DNA from: CAZHNW01 sp942491575
GTDB taxonomy: Bacteria; Spirochaetota; UBA4802; UBA5550
Direction of reading: 5' to 3'
Assembly (NCBI GenBank): GCA_942491575.1
Contig: CALOBT010000031.1
Coordinates: 124,001 to 188,000, forward strand
DNA length: 64,000 nucleotides
The notes beneath the pieces are model-generated. The model made no database searches and had not been told where the DNA came from. It worked only from the letters and a program-made list of their open reading frames with translations. Made by a program: the position numbers and the translations under genes. Positions 33,883 through 41,059 of this stretch are shown one piece after another (the first letter of the stretch is position 1; every line of letters starts with the position of its first letter).

Positions 33883-33978
33883 TTAGATGGAAAAGATTTG
33901 ACATCGCTGTATGGTTTATTCATAGGGATATATCAGAAGAGGCTGGATAAATATGAGTACTTCCATAAAAAGCAGTGA
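33871..33978 (+). CDS. 35-aa microORF coupled to the MBL gene
   Basis: ATG 33871 has GGAGG 6 bases upstream, the best ribosome site between the START and MBL genes. The product starts MSGNLDGKDLTSLYGLFIGI and ends YEYFHKKQ. Its stop (33976-33978) lies 23 bases inside the MBL reading frame, which itself has a poor Shine-Dalgarno. It may exist to couple translation, or be a real small protein. No homologue recognised. Confidence 0.4.
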   Translation: MSGNLDGKDLTSLYGLFIGIYQKRLDKYEYFHKKQ

Positions 33979-34960
33979 GATATATCCCTATATTCATCAA
34001 ATTACACTTCCCCTCCCGGGGAACAAGCCGGGGCCGGTAAACAGCTATCTTTTTATCGGAGACAGGATAACCCTTCTGGACGGGGGCACTTCAAGGCATG
34101 CCCCCCGCCTGATAGAGGCCGTTGAAAGCCTTGGGGTAAGGATCGAAGATATTGACCAGCTGATTTTTACTCATGGGCATATCGATCATTTTGGCGCCGC
34201 CGATGAAATTATAAAAAAGGCCGGCGATAAAAAACCCCAGGTGATTGCCCACGGTGGGGATCTGCACTTCATACAGGGAGTCGGTGGCATATCGAAGAAA
34301 CAGGGGACAGCCTTCTCAAGGTTGATGGATACTCCACTGATTTATCGCTGGGGATTTCGGGTTCTTGATATGGTCTTCAGCTCAATGGCAAAACACTGTG
34401 AGGTTGACAGAATCGTCCAGGATGGAGATGAAATTATACTCGGCAGTTATCCCGCAAGGATCATTTCTACACCGGGACATTCAAAGGGATCAATCTGTCT
34501 CTGGCTGCAGAATGAAAGGGTTCTCTTTACCGGTGATACGGTACTCCCCCATATCACCCCCAATGCCTTTGTGATGCTTCAGGATGACCGGTTGATACCG
34601 GAGCGGCTGAGTCAGGATGAGTTTTATCAATCCCTGGCAAAGATAGAATCCCTGCGTCCCGACCTGGTCTTTCCGGGACACGGAAAGACCATTGAAGATC
34701 TGCAGGAAGTATTAAACATGTACCGCGAGGGATATACGGCGCGTGACGGGGCAATACTTGAAATTATAAAAGAAGGGGAGTTTACCGTTTATGAAATAGC
34801 CAGGGAACTCTTTCCTCAGATTGGAAATGGTAAACATAAAATTCTGGAAATATATCTCGCCATTTCTGAAGTTTTCACCCATCTTCAGGTCCTTCAGAAA
34901 AAAGGGGAAGTATGCTGGCAGGTGAGACGGAAACGCCTCATTGTGCGAAGGAATAAATAA
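33953..34960 (+). CDS. MBL-fold metallohydrolase with C-terminal winged-helix-like domain
   Basis: 335 residues. Zinc motif FTHGHIDHFGAADE (HxHxDH, about 76-82), then STPGHSKGSICLW and LVFPGHGKTIEDL give the remaining metal ligands of a binuclear site. The last ~80 residues (EFTVYEIARELFPQI, then HKILEIYLAISEVFTHLQVL) form the helical domain seen in LACTB2/GloB-like hydrolases. It is likely a thioesterase or esterase-type hydrolase; a CoA-thioester or lactone product of the operon is a reasonable but unproven substrate. Last gene of the plus-strand operon, followed by a terminator. Confidence 0.82.
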   Translation: MSTSIKSSEIYPYIHQITLPLPGNKPGPVNSYLFIGDRITLLDGGTSRHAPRLIEAVESLGVRIEDIDQLIFTHGHIDHFGAADEIIKKAGDKKPQVIAHGGDLHFIQGVGGISKKQGTAFSRLMDTPLIYRWGFRVLDMVFSSMAKHCEVDRIVQDGDEIILGSYPARIISTPGHSKGSICLWLQNERVLFTGDTVLPHITPNAFVMLQDDRLIPERLSQDEFYQSLAKIESLRPDLVFPGHGKTIEDLQEVLNMYREGYTARDGAILEIIKEGEFTVYEIARELFPQIGNGKHKILEIYLAISEVFTHLQVLQKKGEVCWQVRRKRLIVRRNK

Positions 34961-35000
34961 TACGAAAAAAACGGCGCTTATGGCGCCGCTTTTTTCGTAT
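34960..35000. terminator. Bidirectional terminator
   Basis: ATACGAAAAAA (34960-34970) with CGGCGC (34972-34977) pairs with GCGCCG (34983-34988) and TTTTTTCGTAT (34990-35000), leaving U-tracts on both strands. It separates the MBL gene from the convergent acyl-CoA synthetase gene. Confidence 0.93.
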
Positions 35001-35005
35001 GCTGG

Positions 35006-36898
35006 TTATTTGGTGTAACCGACACCCTTAAGTGCTTCTCCGATCTCATCGAGAATTGTCGGATCGTCAATGGTAGATGGCATTTTAAAATCTTCGCCGT
35101 CTGCTATTTTTCTCATGGTTCCCCGGAGTATTTTACCTGATCTTGTTTTGGGAAGGCGCTTGACCACCAGTGCCTGTTTAAAAACCGCTACGGCACCGAT
35201 CTGTTCCCTGACCATCTGGACCAGTTTTTTCACTATTTCATCATTGCTTCCGGAAGCCCCTTCCTTGAGAACAATAAATCCTAATGGGAGCTGTCCCTTG
35301 AAATCATCGGCAACACCGATTACGGCACATTCTGCAACATCGGGATGCTGAGCCACAACTTCCTCCATACCCCCCGTAGAGAGACGGTGTCCTGCCACGT
35401 TGATTACATCGTCGACGCGGCCCATGATATAAACATAGCCATCACTGTCGATGTATCCCCCGTCTCCGGTAAAGTAGTAGCCGGGGTACAGATCCATGTA
35501 GGACTCCTTAAACTTCTGGTCATTCTGCCACAGTGTCGGAAAGGTTCCCGGGGGAAGGGGAAGTTTCATGGCAACAAGACCTTCAGTGTCGGGGCCCTGT
35601 ACCTTACCGTCACTGTCGAGGATTTCAATCTGGTATCCCGGGACAGCCTTGGTGGGAGATCCCGGCTTGATGGTGAACTGCTCGATACCCATGCTGTTTG
35701 CGGCGATTGGCCAGCCCGTTTCAGTCTGCCACCAGTGGTCTATTACGGGGACTTTCAGCATATCGCTTGCCCAGTGGTAGGTATCGGGATCGAGTCTCTC
35801 TCCGGCAAGGAAAAGATATTTGAATCCCTTAAGGTCATACTTCTTTAAATATTCTCCATTGGGATCTTCCTTTTTAATTGCCCTGAACGCCGTCGGGGCA
35901 GTAAAGAGGGCCTTCACTCCATGCTCTGAAATGATTCGCCAGAATGCACCGGGATCGGGGGTGCCCACTGGCTTACCCTCGTAGAATATCGTTGTGCAGC
36001 CGTGGAGAAGCGGGGCATAAACGATATAGGAATGGCCAACTACCCAGCCGACATCAGAGGCTGCCCACCAGACATCACCCGGTTCAATGTCATAAACATT
36101 TTCAAGGCTCCACTTCAGGGCTACTGCATGTCCGCCGTTGTCCCGGACAACACCCTTGGGCATTCCCGTAGTACCGGAGGTGTAAAGGATGTAGAGGGGG
36201 TCCGTTGCCTTGACCGGTACACAGTCAGCAGGATCAGCGGAGGCCACGGCATCCTTCCAGTCGATATCTCGTCCCTCGATCATTGAAGAGGTAACCTGCT
36301 CACGCTGATAAATGATGCAGTGGTCAGGCTTATGCGATGCAATATCAATTGCTGAATCGAGAAGGGGCTTGTAGTCAATGACCTTCTTGCCTTCAATGCC
36401 GCAGGAGGCGGATACAATCGCCTTCGGTTTAGCATCATCTATTCGGATTGCCAGTTCATTTGAAGCAAAGCCGCCGAAAACAACAGAGTGAACCGCGCCT
36501 ATACGGGCAGTGGCAAGCATTGCAATTGCCGCTTCAGGAATCATCGGCATATAAATTATAACCCGGTCTCCCTTTTTCACTCCCTGGGCTTTCAGAACAC
36601 CGGCAAAGTCAGCTACGAGGTCACGCAGTTCTTTGTATGTATACTTTTTGATTGTGTCCGTAACGGGACTGTCGTAGATCATCGCAGTCTGGTCTGCCCT
36701 GCCGTTTTCCACATGAAAATCGAGGGCATTGTAGCATGTATTCATTTCGCCACCGCTGTACCATCGGTAAAAAGGGGGATTCGAGTCATCAAGAATTGAA
36801 TCCGGTTCCTTATACCACTGAATTAATTTTGCGGCATTTCCCCAGAATTTTTTTGGGTTGTTAATTGATTCTTCATAAATTTCTTTGTAGTTTCCCAT
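35006..36898 (-). CDS. prpE: Propionyl-CoA synthetase (PrpE/ACSS3-like)
   Basis: 630 residues covering the whole acetate/propionate-CoA ligase fold: ILYTSGTTGMPKGVVRDNGG, IDHWWQTETGWPIA, YFTGDGGYIDSDGYVYIMGR and catalytic lysine region TRSGKILRGTMRKI. The Trp after WWQTETG (Gly in acetyl-CoA synthetase) and VSASCGIEGKKV are marks of PrpE/ACSS3 rather than Acs, favouring propionate. It makes propionyl-CoA from propionate, ATP and CoA. It lies 55 bases downstream of, and on the same strand as, the GntR regulator gene, so it is probably its target or operon partner. Confidence 0.85.
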   Translation of the reverse strand: MGNYKEIYEESINNPKKFWGNAAKLIQWYKEPDSILDDSNPPFYRWYSGGEMNTCYNALDFHVENGRADQTAMIYDSPVTDTIKKYTYKELRDLVADFAGVLKAQGVKKGDRVIIYMPMIPEAAIAMLATARIGAVHSVVFGGFASNELAIRIDDAKPKAIVSASCGIEGKKVIDYKPLLDSAIDIASHKPDHCIIYQREQVTSSMIEGRDIDWKDAVASADPADCVPVKATDPLYILYTSGTTGMPKGVVRDNGGHAVALKWSLENVYDIEPGDVWWAASDVGWVVGHSYIVYAPLLHGCTTIFYEGKPVGTPDPGAFWRIISEHGVKALFTAPTAFRAIKKEDPNGEYLKKYDLKGFKYLFLAGERLDPDTYHWASDMLKVPVIDHWWQTETGWPIAANSMGIEQFTIKPGSPTKAVPGYQIEILDSDGKVQGPDTEGLVAMKLPLPPGTFPTLWQNDQKFKESYMDLYPGYYFTGDGGYIDSDGYVYIMGRVDDVINVAGHRLSTGGMEEVVAQHPDVAECAVIGVADDFKGQLPLGFIVLKEGASGSNDEIVKKLVQMVREQIGAVAVFKQALVVKRLPKTRSGKILRGTMRKIADGEDFKMPSTIDDPTILDEIGEALKGVGYTK

Positions 36899-36953
36899 AA
36901 GGGCCTCCTGATTTATTATCTCATACTGTCCGGGTCGATTTTTTTAGCAGCTG

Positions 36954-37688
36954 CTACTGATCAAAAACGACCCTGAACTTATATTTATTTTCTACAAAAT
37001 AGCTCCAGACGATTTCTACCGGCTGGTTCTCCTTCTCGAATACGGTGGTGTTTACGGTCAATACCGGATCAAGAACCGCAATCCCAAGGTGCGCGGCTAT
37101 CTCTGAACTGGCCCGGGTGACCTCAACCTCATGCTTTACCACTGTAAGGCCGATGCCGCAGACATTCTCAAGGGTCTCAAGCATTGTCATTTCCTGAAGG
37201 TGACTGTTCTCAATTCTGGAACCTATTTTTTCAGGAAGATAATTTACCGTGTAACTCATTGGTTCGGTTCCGGTGAAGCGGACACGGCGGAAAATAACCA
37301 CCTCTTCTCCTTCGGGCAACTGGAGAAAATTGCGGACCTCCTGGCTGCCCATTGCCCGTTCACTTGCGAGAACCTTCACGGAGGTTTTTCCCGTGATATT
37401 GAAAATTTCCCGGTTGATGCCGGAAAGTTTCTCCTCACGGATACCAAAGGCCTTTGGTGTCCAGAATGTACCCTTCCCCTGTTTTCGGTACAGGAGCCCC
37501 TGGTTGAGGAGGTGTTCCAGGGCCCTTCGTATGGTGGTGCGGCTGACACTGAAAATTTTTCTCAGTTCCTCTTCGGGGGGAAGGTTTTCTTCAGGATTCA
37601 TCTCCCCCGACTTTAACATGTTCATCAGGTAATCAGCAATCTGATAATGAAGTGGTATCTGTTGGTTATCAAAGGTAATTTTATCCAT
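36954..37688 (-). CDS. GntR-family regulator with UTRA domain
   Basis: The start at 37688 gives 244 residues: an N-terminal GntR winged helix (IPLHYQIADYLMNMLKSGEM, VSRTTIRRALEHLLNQGLLY) and a C-terminal UTRA ligand domain (about 90-240, EVVIFRRVRFTGTEPMSYTV). This start is preferred over 37733 because the latter would translate through the operator. The gene lies between the acylase and prpE genes on one strand and probably represses itself and prpE. The effector is unknown; an acyl-CoA or related metabolite would fit the neighbour. Confidence 0.85.
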   Translation of the reverse strand: MDKITFDNQQIPLHYQIADYLMNMLKSGEMNPEENLPPEEELRKIFSVSRTTIRRALEHLLNQGLLYRKQGKGTFWTPKAFGIREEKLSGINREIFNITGKTSVKVLASERAMGSQEVRNFLQLPEGEEVVIFRRVRFTGTEPMSYTVNYLPEKIGSRIENSHLQEMTMLETLENVCGIGLTVVKHEVEVTRASSEIAAHLGIAVLDPVLTVNTTVFEKENQPVEIVWSYFVENKYKFRVVFDQ

Positions 37689-37699
37689 AATTCCGGTTC

Positions 37700-37731
37700 G
37701 TATATTTGTATTAATGTAGATACAAATATAC
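37700..37731. promoter_or_regulatory. GntR autoregulatory operator (inferred)
   Basis: GTATATTTGTAT (37700-37711) and ATACAAATATAC (37720-37731) are perfect inverted repeats with an 8-base spacer, starting 12 bases upstream of the regulator's start codon. GT...AC ends are typical of GntR/HutC sites. Confidence 0.65.
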
Positions 37732-37774
37732 AACAGGGGTTCCCTGTCAACCGGTTTTCTATTTTAGCGGGACC

Positions 37775-37824
37775 ATTCAGGGGGGGCTCTGACCCCTGTG
37801 AGGGGTCAGAGCCCCCCCCTGAAT
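37775..37824. terminator. Long near-perfect palindrome, bidirectional terminator or REP
   Basis: Two ~22-base arms (ATTCAGGGGGGGCTCTGACC from 37775 and its complement ending at 37824) enclose the loop GTG at 37798-37800; the only mismatch is 7 G against 8 C. It follows the acylase gene stop. The inner GGGGTCAGAGCCCC core resembles repetitive extragenic palindromes. Confidence 0.6.
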
Positions 37825-37828
37825 ATTC

Positions 37829-40336
37829 TTATTGATTCATATCCTGCCGTGGCACCAGGCGGAGGATGTCCTGGTATTGTTCTTCAATACCCTTGCGGGA
37901 AAAGGGGAGTGGGTGCTGTTTCCCCTTTAGAAAATAGGGAATCATATCTCCGTAGTGAGTGCTCGATGGATTGCCGCTTTGGCCAGGTGTCATAATCAGT
38001 GACGCGGGGTCAGAGCGTCCGAAATCTACAATAAACCGCATTGCGGGAATATTAAAAACGTCAAAATTTTCACCCCATGAAAATGTCCCAACATTAAGGG
38101 AGTGGTTGTCCCCACCTGCAGGATAGGGACCTCGGTTGAAGTAATCATGAAAAAATACAGTCTCTTTGGTGACGTCATGTTTCCAGTGGTATCGGTGAAG
38201 TTTGCCCCATTGCCATTGTCCGGGATCGGAGCCCATTTTGTCCATGCAGAGGGTCACCGCTCCGGCGAGGGAGCGGGCGATGATATCATGACGGGTCTCT
38301 ATTTTTTTTGTTCTGATATTATCCCAGTAGGGGGAATTTTTACGGTGAACAAGATGATCCTCCGGGGCGCCGTATGACATATTATTAATATCGAGGAAGG
38401 CCTGCCAGGCGTATCCCTTTTCCGGTCCAAGTTCATCAAGAAAAATATTCCGCGTGACGACGGACATGAAGGCCCCCATAACAGCGGCAGATGCTGAGCT
38501 GCTTTTCATGTGGCAGTCAAAGGTATCCGGTTTTAGAAGCTTCAGGGCCAGGCGGGCCCTTCTTTTTTCATTCCCGGAGGGGAGTTGCGCTACTGCATTG
38601 AGGATATCTTCCTTCTCTTCTTGAAATATCAGTCTCTGTATTTTTCCTGCCATTGGGGAGTACTGCTCGAAGTGGAGTTGTTTCATTTTACTGAATGTTC
38701 CCTTCTTTAACTTCCCCAATAACTCTTTTAAGCGTTCTGCACGGTCAGGATGATACCATGAAGAAGTCATAGTCAGGGGGAAGTCAGTGGGAACTGTCCG
38801 GTTATTTGCCGTGGCAAGGAAACCTGAGGCTGGATTGGTCTCGGAGGGATTTTTTACTGTTGAGGAAAATCCTTTCCAGTCGTACTCACCGTTCCACCCG
38901 GGTGACGGCAGCATTCCCTTTCCTTTTTTTCTCAGGGGAAAACTCCCCGTAACCTGCCATGCTATATTTTCCGCATCGCCATAGATAATATTGAGATAGA
39001 TGCTTTTTGCATCCAGCAGGGCCTGTTTTGCCTCCTTCATGGTTTTGGCCTTTCCCATCCGGTAGAATCCCCTGAAGGTGTCCTCCCCCCCTTCAAGGGC
39101 CCATGAAATGGCAATGCCGTAATCGGATTTCACCGGAAGGGGTTGAACCGGGAGCATCTGTGGATAGGGGAGCCTTTTCAGGGCCTCGTTTAGCAGTGGC
39201 CCGTGTGAAGTCTCGACGATGCTGATTTCAACCGGGTCCTTTCCCTTTATTTTGAAGGTCTCATTTCTGACCTTTGCGGGGCGGTAATTTCCTTTATGAA
39301 AATAATAGGGGGTAACATTATCGTAGCGCATCTTCTCCAGGAAAAGATCCTGGCTGTCTGCCATCACCATGGTGGCCCCCCAGGCAATTTTCCCGTTATA
39401 GCCGAGTGTCACAACAGGTATCCCCGGTGCGGTGACCCCTGCAGCTTCATAGGTGGGGGACTTCAGGTGCATTATCATCCATGCATTAGGCACCATCAGT
39501 AGAAGATGTGTATCGTTGCAGACTATCGATTTTCCGCTTAAAGTTTTTTCTCCCCCAAGGGCCCAGTTATTGGATGCGGGAATTCCCATTCCAAAAATAT
39601 TCCTGAAGCCGTCCTTTATGCCCTTCAGGTGGGAGAGTTTTTTAATGAGCTGTTTCGGGTCTACTTCCTTTAGTTTAAGGGCCTCCTCCAGGGGAAGGGG
39701 TTCGTCTTCATATACAGGGAAGAGAGAGGCGGCCCGGGCATACCCCACCTTTTCGGCGAGGACGAGAAAGTGCAGCTCTTCGAGAAAATTATAGCTGACG
39801 CTGAGATTGAGCATTCCGAAAACGAAGAGGGAATCCTCGGGGCGCCATTTCTGGGGGCGATAACCGGTAAGCACAAATTCAGCAGGAAAATTTTCACGGT
39901 TTTCCGTGTAGGCGTTAACACCGGCGGCGAATGAAGCGAGAACCTGGAGTGACTGCCGGTCAAGTTTTTTCATCGCCTCATGGACGAATTTTTTTGCGTT
40001 CAGGGTTCGCATAAAAACATCCATCTGAAGCATTTTTTTTCCAGCCATTTCAGCAAGGCGTCCCTGCATGGCCATGGACATCATGTACATCTGCCAGAGG
40101 CGGTCCGTCGCCGTTGCATACCCGGCTCCGAAAAAAAGGTCTTCTTCATTTTGGGCTTCCACGCATGGTATCCCCAGTGAGTCCCTGCGGATGAGCACCT
40201 GCTGGTGCAGCCCCTGCAGCATAACCATCCCGATGGATGGATCGATTGAACGGTGAAATCTGTTCTTATAGATACTGCAGCCACCGGTAGTTATGATCAG
40301 TGCGCTCAGAATAATTAAACATGTTTTTTTATTCAT
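37829..40336 (-). CDS. Penicillin/AHL acylase family lipoprotein (Ntn hydrolase)
   Basis: 835 residues. The lipobox TTGGCS near residue 20 predicts lipid anchoring. The family hallmarks are an N-terminal alpha-chain region (RRDSLGIPCVEAQNEEDLFF), the autocatalytic cleavage point with nucleophile Ser in IPASNNWALGG (about residue 260), LGYNGKIAWGATMVMADSQD, and a C-terminal GQSGNPSSTHYGDM. Members hydrolyse amide bonds of beta-lactams, acyl-homoserine lactones (PvdQ, QuiP) or lipopeptides after self-processing. Length is typical. It ends at a strong palindrome and lies upstream of the GntR gene on the same strand. The substrate is unknown. Confidence 0.88.
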   Translation of the reverse strand: MNKKTCLIILSALIITTGGCSIYKNRFHRSIDPSIGMVMLQGLHQQVLIRRDSLGIPCVEAQNEEDLFFGAGYATATDRLWQMYMMSMAMQGRLAEMAGKKMLQMDVFMRTLNAKKFVHEAMKKLDRQSLQVLASFAAGVNAYTENRENFPAEFVLTGYRPQKWRPEDSLFVFGMLNLSVSYNFLEELHFLVLAEKVGYARAASLFPVYEDEPLPLEEALKLKEVDPKQLIKKLSHLKGIKDGFRNIFGMGIPASNNWALGGEKTLSGKSIVCNDTHLLLMVPNAWMIMHLKSPTYEAAGVTAPGIPVVTLGYNGKIAWGATMVMADSQDLFLEKMRYDNVTPYYFHKGNYRPAKVRNETFKIKGKDPVEISIVETSHGPLLNEALKRLPYPQMLPVQPLPVKSDYGIAISWALEGGEDTFRGFYRMGKAKTMKEAKQALLDAKSIYLNIIYGDAENIAWQVTGSFPLRKKGKGMLPSPGWNGEYDWKGFSSTVKNPSETNPASGFLATANNRTVPTDFPLTMTSSWYHPDRAERLKELLGKLKKGTFSKMKQLHFEQYSPMAGKIQRLIFQEEKEDILNAVAQLPSGNEKRRARLALKLLKPDTFDCHMKSSSASAAVMGAFMSVVTRNIFLDELGPEKGYAWQAFLDINNMSYGAPEDHLVHRKNSPYWDNIRTKKIETRHDIIARSLAGAVTLCMDKMGSDPGQWQWGKLHRYHWKHDVTKETVFFHDYFNRGPYPAGGDNHSLNVGTFSWGENFDVFNIPAMRFIVDFGRSDPASLIMTPGQSGNPSSTHYGDMIPYFLKGKQHPLPFSRKGIEEQYQDILRLVPRQDMNQ

Positions 40337-40476
40337 GGGGAATTACCTCTCTCTGATTATTTTATAGTAAAAAATTTAGTAGAGTCAAGAATAATTGGAG
40401 GGAGGCGGAAAGTGCTGGAGCAATTTAATTTATTGATAAAAAACTTTTGCTGAATTTTAAAAATGATATTAGCCCT

Positions 40477-40617
40477 GCCCCCGGCCGATACATCTTCGTA
40501 TGGTTCATAAATGTCTTACCGGCCACCCCCGGAGGGGGTTTAAAAAAACATTCAGAAACCCCCTCCGGGGGTGGCGCCGGAAAATTTATAAACATGATGT
40601 ATATTGTGCGCCGGGGC
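40477..40617. repeat. 141-bp imperfect inverted repeat (MITE/REP-like)
   Basis: The inner arms are 19 bp and perfect (CCACCCCCGGAGGGGGTTT 40523-40541 / complement 40556-40574). Outward, ATAAAT, ATACATC and CCCCGGC segments pair with matching segments ending at 40617, with short bulges. The whole 509-base gap 40337-40845 holds this element and a terminator, and no gene. No flanking duplication was established. Confidence 0.6.
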
Positions 40618-40703
40618 CGACAGGCTGAAAGTATGATAACACTCTAAAATTAAGTTATTCAGGGATGTGAAATATTGATGCCTGATTTATGCAATTTTCG
40701 GGC

Positions 40704-40737
40704 AAAAAAATAGGGCCGTGGGGAGTGCCCCGGCCCT
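40704..40737 (-). terminator. Terminator of the feo operon
   Basis: On the minus strand AGGGCCG...CGGCCCT (arms 40731-40737 and 40712-40718, with inner GGGG/CCCC) is followed by ATTTTTTT. It lies about 110 bases after the FeoB-associated protein gene. Confidence 0.85.
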
Positions 40738-40845
40738 TTGTGAACATATCACATAACAAAATAAAAAATCAGGGTAAAACTAAACTTAAGAAATTTACTC
40801 TCTTAATATAGGTTTAAAAGGGATTTGATTCAATAGATGAATGTA

Positions 40846-41055
40846 TTATTTTAATTTAGGAGAAGACACATTTTTTTTATGGGGAATTCCCCCACCAGAA
40901 AGATCTATGCAGGCATCACTGCCTGATGAACAACGGGCACATTTTTCCGGGGAACAGCCGATTTCTTCCGGTTTTCTTATGAAGCGGTAGATGCCGCGGA
41001 GTGCAAAGAAAAAGGCTGCTGCAAGAATTATTATTGTAATAGCTGTCTGAAGCAT
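40846..41055 (-). CDS. FeoB-associated Cys-rich membrane protein
   Basis: A 69-residue protein with one N-terminal membrane helix (about 4-24) and a short cysteine cluster CSPEKCARCSSGSDAC. This is the FeoB-associated Cys-rich protein family found next to feoB genes, which may act like FeoC. It starts 4 bases after the feoB stop, so it is co-transcribed and a likely accessory of ferrous-iron import. Confidence 0.85.
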   Translation of the reverse strand: MLQTAITIIILAAAFFFALRGIYRFIRKPEEIGCSPEKCARCSSGSDACIDLSGGGIPHKKNVSSPKLK

Positions 41056-41059
41056 ATTG

